Part shown: piece by piece, positions 1 through 6,344 of the stretch | Layout: each line of letters opens with the position of its first letter | How positions within the stretch are numbered: the stretch's first letter is position 1 | From: an uncultured Atopobiaceae bacterium | GTDB taxonomy: Bacteria; Actinomycetota; Coriobacteriia; Coriobacteriales; Atopobiaceae | Assembly (NCBI GenBank): GCA_947581665.1 | Contig: CANPVI010000046.1 | Span: 1 to 9,567 of the forward strand | Length of the DNA stretch: 9,567 nucleotides | Direction: 5' to 3' | Notes under the pieces: generated by a model | The model's database searches: none | What the model saw: only the letters and a program-made list of their open reading frames with translations | What the model was told of the DNA's origin: nothing | Program-made: the position numbers and the translations under genes

Positions 1-2393
1 AGCAGATCAGCGCGGGGGAGCGCGAGCTTCAGGAGAGCCGCGCCCAACTCCAGAGCGCCGAGGCCGAGCTCGCGAAGGGCGAGGCCGAACTCGCCGCGAA
101 TCGCGCGCAGCTCGAGGCGGGCCAGGCGGCCTACGACAGCGCCCTTGCGGAGTACGAGGCGAGCGCCGCCGAGGGGGAGAGTTCCGCGGCAAGCCTCGAC
201 GCCGCGGCTGACGAGCTCGAGGCCCGACTCGCGCAGATGGCGCCGGACGATCCCGGCAGGGCGGACCTCGAGGCGCAGATCGCCGCGCTCCGCGCGCAGG
301 CCCAGGGCATTCGCGACCAGCTCGCCGCCGCGAAGGCGGAGCTCGACAAGCAGGGCACCGAGCTCTCGGCTGGCTGGGCGGCGCTTGCCCAGGGCGAGGC
401 GCGGCTCGAGGCCTCGCGTCAGCAGATCGCCGCCGGGTGGCAGCAGGTGGAGGCCGGTGAGGCCCAGCTCGCGCAGTCGAGAAGGCAGCTCGCGAACGCG
501 CGGGCCGAGGCAGCTGCGGGAAAGGCCGAGCTCGACAGTGCCCAGAGGCAGCTCGCGAGCGGTTGGGCTGAATACTACGATGGCCTCGCCGCCTATGAGC
601 GCGAACGCGATGACGCCCTCGAGAAGCTCGATGGCGCCGAGAGGGAGCTCGACGACGCGCAAGCCGAGATCGACGACATCGAGCGCCCCGACGTGTTCGT
701 CCTCGATCGCACGAAGAACTACGGCGCCCAGAGCTACACGAACGATTCCGAGCGCATCGACGCCATCGCGAGCGTGTTCCCGCTCTTCTTCTTCATCGTG
801 GCCGCGCTCGTGGCGCTCACCACGATGACGCGCATGGTGGACGACGAGCGCTCGCTCATCGGCACGTACAAGGCCCTCGGCTATTCCACGCTGCAGATTT
901 CCGCGAAGTACCTCGTCTACGCGGCGAGCGCCTCCGGCATCGGCGCGGTGATCGGCATCGCCTTCATGTCGCAGCTCTTGCCTTGGGTGATCCCCGAGGC
1001 CTATGGCATCGTCTACAAGGTGCCGCAGCGCCCGTTCCCGCTGCCCATCGAACCTGGCCCGGCCACGGCGGCGCTTGCGCTCGGCGTGGGTTGCACGCTC
1101 ATCGCCACGCTCGCCGCCTGCGTCTCGTCGCTTCGCGAGACCCCCGCCGCGCTCATGCAACCCAAGGCGCCGAAGGTGGGCAAGCGTATCCTCCTCGAGC
1201 GCATCGGGCCGCTCTGGCGCAGGATCACGTTCTCGTGGAAGGTGACGCTGCGCAACATCTTCCGCTACAAGCGTCGCTTCCTGATGACGGTGATCGGCAT
1301 CGCGGGGTGCACGGGGCTCCTCGTGACGGGCTTCGGGGTGCGCGACGCCATCTCGGACATCATCGACATCCAATACACCGACCTCGTGCACCATGATGTG
1401 GTCGTGGGACTCGCCGAGGGCTCCACGCAAGGCGAGGTGGACGACGTGGTGACCTACCTCCAGGGCACGGGCGGCGCGGGCGAGTGCGTGATCGCCGACA
1501 CGCAAAACGTGGTGCTCCGCGATGCCTCCGGGGAGGGCGACGACCACGCCGTCCAGCTCCTGTGCCCCGAGGACCTCGCGGCCTACGGCGACATCCGCAC
1601 GCTGCGCGATCGCGTGAGCCACGAGGAGATCCCCTTCGAGGGGGATTCAGTGATCCTCACAGAGAAGCTCGCGACGATCCTCGGGGTGGGGCCCGGCGAC
1701 ACCTTCCGCCTCTACGAGCCCAACGCGGTGGGCAACGTGACCGACGCGGGCACCGAGGTCACGCTCACCGGCGTGACGGAGAACTACATCCAGTCCTACG
1801 TGTTCATGGGGCCCGAGGCCTATGAGCGGGTGTTTGGCGAGGCGCCCTCCTTTGACACGATCTACACGACGATGGACGAGGATCCCGACCTTCGCACGGA
1901 GGTGGGCAAGCACCTCCAGGCCATGGACGATGTGGATACGGTGGTCTTCGAGGACGAGATGATCGACACCTATTCCACGATGCTGCGCTCGGTGGATCTC
2001 GTGATGATCGTGCTCATCGTCTCGGCTGCCGCGCTCGCCTTCGTCGTGCTCTACAACCTCGCCAACATCAACATCTCGGAGCGCGTGCGCGAGATCGCGA
2101 GCCTGAAGGTGCTCGGCTTCACGCGACGCGAGGTGGATGCCTACGTGTTCCGCGAGATCATCCTCATCGTGATCGGCGGCGCGCTCGTGGGGCTCGTGCT
2201 CGGCTATTTCTTCGAAGCCTATGTGGTGGTGACGGCCGAGGTCGACGCCGCCATGTTCGGCCGCACCGTCCATGCGCTGAGCTACGTGTACTCGTTCGCG
2301 CTCACGATGGCCTTCTGCGCGCTCGTGCTCCTCGCGATGGCGCCGAAGCTGCGCAAGATCGACATGGTGGAGAGCCTGAAGTCCGTGGAGTAG
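1..2393 (+). CDS. FtsX/MacB-type ABC transporter permease with long coiled coil (5' partial)
   Basis: The reading frame is open from the left edge (first full codon at 3) to a TAG at 2391-2393, giving 796 visible residues; the start lies upstream. Residues 1 to about 235 are an Ala/Glu/Leu/Gln-rich coiled coil with almost no hydrophobic stretch. A first FtsX-like membrane block follows at about 256-386, including a helix around VFPLFFFIVAALVAL and a cytoplasmic KALGYS motif. A single membrane helix lies at about 426-445, then a soluble MacB-like domain at about 453-660. A second FtsX block at about 663-790 carries EIASLKVLGF, the usual loop that contacts the ATPase, and ends near ESLKSVE. Such permeases pair with a separate ATPase, not visible here and possibly upstream. 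They act in lipid or peptide export, or in transmitting force across the membrane; the substrate cannot be told. The family call is firm and the function is inferred. The gene ends at a hairpin shared with the convergent DegV gene. Confidence 0.9.
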   Translation, partial: QISAGERELQESRAQLQSAEAELAKGEAELAANRAQLEAGQAAYDSALAEYEASAAEGESSAASLDAAADELEARLAQMAPDDPGRADLEAQIAALRAQAQGIRDQLAAAKAELDKQGTELSAGWAALAQGEARLEASRQQIAAGWQQVEAGEAQLAQSRRQLANARAEAAAGKAELDSAQRQLASGWAEYYDGLAAYERERDDALEKLDGAERELDDAQAEIDDIERPDVFVLDRTKNYGAQSYTNDSERIDAIASVFPLFFFIVAALVALTTMTRMVDDERSLIGTYKALGYSTLQISAKYLVYAASASGIGAVIGIAFMSQLLPWVIPEAYGIVYKVPQRPFPLPIEPGPATAALALGVGCTLIATLAACVSSLRETPAALMQPKAPKVGKRILLERIGPLWRRITFSWKVTLRNIFRYKRRFLMTVIGIAGCTGLLVTGFGVRDAISDIIDIQYTDLVHHDVVVGLAEGSTQGEVDDVVTYLQGTGGAGECVIADTQNVVLRDASGEGDDHAVQLLCPEDLAAYGDIRTLRDRVSHEEIPFEGDSVILTEKLATILGVGPGDTFRLYEPNAVGNVTDAGTEVTLTGVTENYIQSYVFMGPEAYERVFGEAPSFDTIYTTMDEDPDLRTEVGKHLQAMDDVDTVVFEDEMIDTYSTMLRSVDLVMIVLIVSAAALAFVVLYNLANINISERVREIASLKVLGFTRREVDAYVFREIILIVIGGALVGLVLGYFFEAYVVVTAEVDAAMFGRTVHALSYVYSFALTMAFCALVLLAMAPKLRKIDMVESLKSVE
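15..140 (+). repeat. Two 63-bp units coding a 21-residue coiled-coil repeat
   Basis: Partial-protein residues 5-25 and 26-46 each begin with Gly-Glu and align without gaps (GERELQESRAQL, then GEAELAANRAQL). The unit is 21 residues, exactly three heptads. The array may continue upstream of the window edge. Confidence 0.7.
393..581 (+). repeat. Three 63-bp units coding the same 21-residue coiled-coil repeat
   Basis: Partial-protein residues 131-151, 152-172 and 173-193 begin GEARLEASRQQ, GEAQLAQSRRQ and GKAELDSAQRQ, in perfect 21-residue register. They resemble the two units near the window start. The intervening residues 47-130 are still helical in composition but lose the register and contain a PDDPGR turn at residues 81-86. 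Confidence 0.7.
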
Positions 2394-2402
2394 CCCTGCC
2401 TG

Positions 2403-2453
2403 CAAGGGAAGCGTCCGCCTCGCCCCGCGCATGGGAGCCAGGCGGACGCCTTG
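2403..2453. terminator. Inverted repeat between convergent genes, probable bidirectional terminator
   Basis: A perfect 10-bp inverted repeat (GCGTCCGCCT at 2411-2420, AGGCGGACGC at 2440-2449) encloses a 19-nt loop. Four more pairs outside it (CAAG 2403-2406 with CTTG 2450-2453) could extend it past a bulge. It sits in the 80-bp gap between the permease stop and the DegV stop, where a shared terminator is expected. Neither side has a proper T-tract, so its efficiency as an intrinsic terminator is uncertain. Confidence 0.65.
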
Positions 2454-2473
2454 TGCGCAAATCCAGGGGTTCG

Positions 2474-3502
2474 CTACTCCGCAGTGGTGTACCTGCCGTC
2501 GTCGCTCGTGACCTCCATGGCGATGCGATCGGGCACCGTCTTCATGTCGTTGTCACGGCGATCCGGCCCCCAGAAGCAGCAGCTGATCATCCCCGGGCCC
2601 ACGTGGCAGCCGATGGTCGGGCCGATCGAGCTCTCGAGGAACGGGATGTCGAAGCCCGCGGCCTCGCGCAGCAGGTTCTTCAGGTGCTCGAGGTCGCGCG
2701 GGCAGTCGGCGTTGCCCACCGCGGCGAGCGGGGTCCTGCGGTCGTGGTGCTCGCGGTAGTAGTCCGCGAGGCGCTGGATGCCCTTCTTGCGGCCGCGCGC
2801 CACGCCCGCGAGCGTGAGCCTGCCGTCGAGGTCGATGGAGAGGAGCGGCTTCACGTTGAGCTTCGTACCCACGAACGCCACGCCCTGCGGGATCCTGCCG
2901 CCGCGCGCGAGGGCGTCGAGGTCATCGCACATGAACAGCGTGTAGATGTAGTAGTGCGCCTCCTCCGCCCAGGCCACCATCTCCTCGGCGGTGAGGCCGC
3001 GATCGCGTTGCCGTATGGCCTCCCAGCAGGCGAGGTACTGTGGAGTCGATTCCTCCTTCAAGTCCACCACGTAGAGCGGGGTATCGGCGCCGCGCTCCTC
3101 CTTGAGGCGCTCGGCCGCCATGGCCGCCGCCTCGTAGCCGTTCGAGAGGCCCGAGGAGAAGCACAGGTAGACGACGGGAAGGCCCGCATCGAGCGCCTGG
3201 GTGTACACGCGCTCGAGGGTCATGGGGTCGGCGTAGGCGGTGTGCGGCGTCGCGCCCTTGCGCATGGCGTCGTAGAACTCCTTGGGCGTGATGGAGGCGT
3301 ACATGTCATCCTGCACGACCTCGTCGTTCATGGTGTAGGTGTAGGGCATCACGAACACACCGTGCTTCTTGCAGAAGGAAAGTGGCAGCTCGCAGGGCGA
3401 GTCCACGATGAGGTTGCACTTCGCCTGGGGCGGTACGGGATCGGGCGCGTACGCATCGAGGGGCGAGGTGGGATTGGGCACCACGGTGGCTTCTTGGCTC
3501 AT
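2474..3502 (-). CDS. DegV family protein, probable fatty-acid-binding (FakB-like)
   Basis: This 342-residue cytosolic protein probably binds a fatty acid and presents it to a FakA-type kinase for phospholipid synthesis; no kinase gene is in the window. Visible DegV landmarks are LIVDSPCELP (31-40), SSGLS (116-120), LARGGRI (198-204), GTKLNVKPLL (212-221), RGRKKG (236-241) and a closing GCHVGPG. The ATG at 3502 is chosen because AAGGAG lies 4 nt upstream. A GTG at 3556 in the same frame has no such signal and lies at the predicted promoter -10. Odd points: about 28 Pro-rich residues precede the first strand and about 25 follow the usual end, making it longer than the typical 280-300. The Thr-Ser pair normally found near residue 88 reads Thr-Ala (PHTAYADP). 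Family assignment is secure; the ligand is inferred. Confidence 0.9.
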   Translation of the reverse strand: MSQEATVVPNPTSPLDAYAPDPVPPQAKCNLIVDSPCELPLSFCKKHGVFVMPYTYTMNDEVVQDDMYASITPKEFYDAMRKGATPHTAYADPMTLERVYTQALDAGLPVVYLCFSSGLSNGYEAAAMAAERLKEERGADTPLYVVDLKEESTPQYLACWEAIRQRDRGLTAEEMVAWAEEAHYYIYTLFMCDDLDALARGGRIPQGVAFVGTKLNVKPLLSIDLDGRLTLAGVARGRKKGIQRLADYYREHHDRRTPLAAVGNADCPRDLEHLKNLLREAAGFDIPFLESSIGPTIGCHVGPGMISCCFWGPDRRDNDMKTVPDRIAMEVTSDDGRYTTAE

Positions 3503-3547
3503 GACTCTCCTTCGGTGACGGGTCTTCAGGGCTCGTCGAGGGCAAAT

Positions 3548-3558
3548 CTGTGCCACAG
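3548..3558. promoter_or_regulatory. Small palindrome at the DegV gene start site, possible operator
   Basis: CTGTGCCACAG is a perfect 5-1-5 palindrome. It overlaps the last bases of the proposed -10 box and the expected transcription start of the DegV gene, a position suited to repression. It is short, no second copy was noticed, and no regulator is encoded nearby, so it may be chance. Confidence 0.25.
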
Positions 3559-3585
3559 TATGAGTGTTCGCGCGGTTGCGGTGAA
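3557..3585 (-). promoter_or_regulatory. Candidate sigma70-type promoter of the DegV gene
   Basis: Reading the minus strand, TTCACC (3585-3580) and CATACT (3562-3557) match four of six bases each of the -35 and -10 consensus, with an ideal 17-bp spacer. Transcription would start near 3550, leaving a leader of about 48 nt before the ATG at 3502. No equally good promoter was found for the divergent Fic gene; TTGCGG at 3576-3581 is a weak -35 without a clear -10. Confidence 0.5.
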
Positions 3586-3636
3586 GGTTGTTACCTCAGC
3601 TTACTTCGCATTCGAGGCGAGGAAAGGGAGCCGATC

Positions 3637-4398
3637 ATGACGAAGCGCCAGCCGAAGACCTACGAGGACGTGTGCCTGTGGTGGGAGGGGCTCGACGACG
3701 AGACCCGCGCCCAGGAGATCGATGAGTTCGCGCTTGAGTTCGGCTACCACTCCACCAAGCTCGAACGCTCCGACGTGCACTTCGAGGAGGCGCGCGAGAT
3801 CTTCGAGCGTGGCACCGTCACGGCCTACACGGGCGACGTGCGCAGCCTCACCTCGCTCGCGAACCAGCAGGTGGCCTTCGATCTCATCCTTCGCAATCTC
3901 GCGCGCGGCGAGCGCTTCGACGAGGAGCTGCTCCTGAAGACCCATCGTCTCGTGGCCGGCGGCACGTTCTCGAGGCGCCAGCTTGCCGACGGCGAGTTCC
4001 CCGGCACCTACAAGCGCTCGGACTACTTCGTGCGCGAGACGAAGGAGGTGGGCGCGCTTCCCGAGGACTGCCCGACGCTCACCCGCGAACTCCTCGCCGA
4101 GGTGGATGACGAGCTCGACGGCCTCACGCCCGCCCGCGCGCTCACGGTGGCGGCGTACTTCCACAACCAACTCGTCTCCATCCACCCGTTCTCCGAGGGC
4201 ACGGGCCGTGCGGCGCGCGAGCTCTCGAACTACATCCTCCTCTGGGGCGGCCACGCGCCCATCTGCATCTACAAGGAGGATCGCAACGAGTACTTCGGCG
4301 AGCTCGAGGCCTTCGACGAGACGGGCGATCTCGAGCCGTTCAAGGCGTTTCTGCGCAAGGAGACGGTGAAGTCCTGGGAAACCCGCGTCCGCGGGTAG
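3637..4398 (+). CDS. Fic/DOC family protein, probable AMP-transferase (class II-like)
   Basis: This is a 253-residue Fic-domain protein. Fic enzymes usually transfer AMP from ATP to a hydroxyl side chain of a target protein. The catalytic motif HPFSEGTGRAAR spans 183-194: H183 is the expected general base, E187 the metal ligand, and R191 and R194 the phosphate contacts. Thr189 replaces the usual Asn of GNGR. Near the N-terminus, SxxxE (S39, E43) in YHSTKLER resembles the class II self-inhibitory helix, normally SxxxE followed by Gly or Asn; here Arg44 follows. The flap-like region around GTYKRSDYFV precedes the motif. The ATG at 3637 has GGGAG 6 nt upstream; an upstream ATG in frame at 3550 would add 29 residues unlike the family and lacks such a site. 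It is divergent from the DegV gene, with no adjacent antitoxin gene, so a stand-alone self-regulated enzyme is likely. The target is unknown, and activity with Thr189 is not certain. Confidence 0.9.
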   Translation: MTKRQPKTYEDVCLWWEGLDDETRAQEIDEFALEFGYHSTKLERSDVHFEEAREIFERGTVTAYTGDVRSLTSLANQQVAFDLILRNLARGERFDEELLLKTHRLVAGGTFSRRQLADGEFPGTYKRSDYFVRETKEVGALPEDCPTLTRELLAEVDDELDGLTPARALTVAAYFHNQLVSIHPFSEGTGRAARELSNYILLWGGHAPICIYKEDRNEYFGELEAFDETGDLEPFKAFLRKETVKSWETRVRG

Positions 4399-4464
4399 GA
4401 GCTGCGCCCCTTTCGCTGATTCAACCGCGTGCGATGAGGCGGGCCCGCGTGCGGCGGAAGGCCA

Positions 4465-4499
4465 TCCTCGGGTTGCGTCACAATGCAAGGACCCGAGGG
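4465..4499 (+). other. GC-rich hairpin over the DUF2142 gene ribosome binding site
   Basis: CCTCGGGT (4466-4473) and ACCCGAGG (4491-4498) are perfect 8-bp arms, extendable by one T-G pair. Within the loop TGC (4474-4476) can pair with GCA (4485-4487). The right arm contains GAGGG, the best candidate ribosome binding site for the ATG at 4510. It could serve as a terminator after the Fic gene, though no T-tract follows, or as a leader structure limiting translation. An ATG at 4483 falls in the loop and has no upstream binding site. The rest of the 111-bp gap from 4399 shows no clear promoter. Confidence 0.45.
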
Positions 4500-4509
4500 A
4501 AAGGCGGCG

Positions 4510-6258
4510 ATGGGGCGAGAACTGCAAAGCGTGGCGCTTCGCCTTGCCGCGGGACCGCTTGGCTCGGTGGCGCTCGCGGCCGTGGGCTGGCTCGTGGGCT
4601 GGCTCATCTGGCCCGCCTCGTGGCGCTTCCAGCTTTTCTGCGCCGTCGCGGCCTGCGCCGTGTGGACGTTCCTCTGGCTGCGCGAGCGCCTCGCGGCGAG
4701 CCCCGAGGCGTCCCTCTGGTTCTTCCTCGTGCCGATGGGCGTGCTCCTCGTGGCCTTCACGCCGCCGATTGCCTCGGTGTCCTGGGACGGTCAGAACCAC
4801 TTCTCGAACTCGCTCGTCATCGCCCAAGGGGGAAATGCCACCTACACCGGCGCGGATCGGCTGATGAACGATCGCGACGCCATCTACGACGTCGGGCTCA
4901 TCCCCTATGGCACCTCGGAGGACGACTGGCACCCGAACTGGCAGCTCTCGCTTTCGGAGGAGGGGCTCGCGCGCCAGGTGGAGGTGCTCGAGGCCGCAGC
5001 CGCATCCGGCGACGACGTGACGCTCGAGGGCCTCACGCGCCTCTCCGATGACGAGGAGGTCGTCGAGATGGGCGGCATGGGGCTCGTGGCGCGGCTGCCC
5101 ATGGCGGGCGGGCTCGCCCTCGGCCGCGCGGCGGGCCTTCCGATTCTCTGGACCTACGCGCTCGGACGGGTGGCGAACTACGCCTTCTGGTGCGTGCTCG
5201 CGTGGATCGCGATGCGCCGCCTCGTGGCCGGCAAATGGCTCTTCCTCGTGATCGCGCTCCTGCCCACGCAGCTCTACATCGCCGCGAACTGGAGCTACGA
5301 TCCGTGGGTGGTGGGCTTTGCCGCCATCGCCACCACGAGCCTCATCGGCGCCCTCCAGCGCGCGGACGAGCCGATCGGCCTTTCCGGCGCGCTCTGGATG
5401 CTCGTGCCCTTCTACCTCGCCACTTCCGTGAAGGCGATCCTCTTCCCCTGGGGCCTCGCCTTCCTCTGCCTTCCGAGCGCGAAGTTCTCGAGCAGGCGCA
5501 ACGCCTGGCTCTGGCGCCTCGCGTGGGTGGCGCTCCTCGCCTTCATGGTGTGGGGCTTCCTCGCGCCCTTCATCTCCACAAACGGCGCCTCCAACGTGGA
5601 CACGCAGTCCACGACGGACGTGCATCCCGCCGAGCAGCTCGCGCTCATGATCCGCGAGCCCTGGCGCTACGCCCTCGGCCTCGCCACCACCACCGCGAGC
5701 TATTTGAACCCGGCGCGCATCTTCATCGAGCTTCCCGTGAACCTGTGCTACCTGCCCTGGCCCGTGCTCGGACCCGTGATCGCGGCCGGTGAGCTCCTGC
5801 TTCTCGCGTGGACGACCATGGCGGACCGCTCGCAGGCCGACACCTGGGCGAGCACGAGGAGCGGCCGACGTCTGAGGATCATCTCCATCGCGGGCTTCGT
5901 CATCGCCTGTGGCGCGCTGCTCACGGCGCTCTACGTGAGCTACAACGAGGTGGGGGTCACCTACATCGATGGCATGCAGGTGCGCTACTACCTCATGTTC
6001 CTGCCGCTCATCCTCGGCCTCGTGCTCGATGGCGACGCGGTGCGCGAGGTGCGCTTCATCGCGCGCCACGTCGGGAGGCGCCTGCGCGGCACGCTCGGCC
6101 TCGAGGGCTCGGAAGGGGAGCCCGAAGCGCATCTTCGCCCGTGGTGGCTCTGCGAGTGCGTACGCGCCCGGCGCCTGCTCCTCGCGTGCGAGGGCGTGCT
6201 CCTTTTCGCCTTCGTGGCTTCGGGCTTCGTGGTGTGGTTTGTCGCCTGGGGGATCTAG
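4510..6258 (+). CDS. DUF2142-type polytopic membrane protein, possible glycan-assembly protein
   Basis: This 582-residue integral membrane protein has about 12-13 hydrophobic segments, three of them before residue 90. The layout fits the DUF2142 family, often found in surface-polysaccharide loci and resembling GT-C glycosyltransferases: SWDGQNHF at 91-98 after the third helix, a large polar loop to about 190, RLPMAGGLALGR from 195, and GMQVRYY at 488-494 near the C-terminal helices, the counterpart of the family's QGRY motif. Deviations are Gly94 where related proteins often have Glu (WDEQxH) and Val491 where Gly is usual. A short basic cytoplasmic loop lies before the last helix. The ATG at 4510 is preferred because GAGGG lies about 10 nt upstream; ATG 4483, adding nine residues, has none. 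It lies between the Fic gene and rmlD, 86 bp before rmlD, so a role in rhamnose-containing glycan synthesis is plausible but inferred. Family assignment is from motif memory. Confidence 0.75.
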   Translation: MGRELQSVALRLAAGPLGSVALAAVGWLVGWLIWPASWRFQLFCAVAACAVWTFLWLRERLAASPEASLWFFLVPMGVLLVAFTPPIASVSWDGQNHFSNSLVIAQGGNATYTGADRLMNDRDAIYDVGLIPYGTSEDDWHPNWQLSLSEEGLARQVEVLEAAAASGDDVTLEGLTRLSDDEEVVEMGGMGLVARLPMAGGLALGRAAGLPILWTYALGRVANYAFWCVLAWIAMRRLVAGKWLFLVIALLPTQLYIAANWSYDPWVVGFAAIATTSLIGALQRADEPIGLSGALWMLVPFYLATSVKAILFPWGLAFLCLPSAKFSSRRNAWLWRLAWVALLAFMVWGFLAPFISTNGASNVDTQSTTDVHPAEQLALMIREPWRYALGLATTTASYLNPARIFIELPVNLCYLPWPVLGPVIAAGELLLLAWTTMADRSQADTWASTRSGRRLRIISIAGFVIACGALLTALYVSYNEVGVTYIDGMQVRYYLMFLPLILGLVLDGDAVREVRFIARHVGRRLRGTLGLEGSEGEPEAHLRPWWLCECVRARRLLLACEGVLLFAFVASGFVVWFVAWGI

Positions 6259-6301
6259 GGCGAGCGTGCGGAAAGCTTGCCATGGGGAAGCGCGCGAGCC
6301 C

Positions 6302-6310
6302 TGATACCAT
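6302..6310 (+). promoter_or_regulatory. Candidate extended -10 promoter for rmlD-rmlB-GT4
   Basis: TGATACCAT fits the TGn-TAnnAT extended -10 pattern. TTGCCA at 6277-6282 resembles a -35 box (five of six), but its 22-bp spacing to TACCAT is too long, so the extended -10 would have to suffice. Transcription would start near 6317, after the in-frame ATG at 6282 and before the TTG at 6345, which supports the TTG start of rmlD. Confidence 0.35.
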
Positions 6311-6344
6311 ACGAGCGACACGTCCATGCGTTTGGGGAGGCCCG

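Noticed and set aside
2453..3640. Plus-strand open frame opposite the DegV gene
   Set aside because: It is antisense to a gene with clear DegV motifs, and its translation is low-complexity Val/Ala/Arg/His without domains.
4381..4396. ACCCGCG-TC-CGCGGGT inverted repeat at the Fic stop codon as a terminator
   Set aside because: The loop is only 2 nt, it lies within the last codons, and no T-tract follows. It is likely a chance product of GC-rich codons.
3637..4398. Fic gene as the toxin of a two-gene toxin-antitoxin pair
   Set aside because: No small partner gene is adjacent on either side. The inhibitory-like motif is within the same protein, which fits a stand-alone class II Fic.
4439..4448. 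GCGGGCCCGC palindrome as an operator
   Set aside because: Short GC palindromes are common at this base composition, and no promoter was found next to it.
3601..6327. A minus-strand open frame of about 900 codons opposite the Fic and DUF2142 genes
   Set aside because: It is exactly antisense to two well-supported genes, has low-complexity Arg/His/Glu/Ala composition and no recognisable domain. Long antisense frames are expected in GC-rich coding DNA.
5808..6344. The rmlD frame stays open upstream into the DUF2142 gene
   Set aside because: The added sequence is a shadow of the membrane-protein gene. The RmlD fold begins at KLLITG right after the TTG at 6345.
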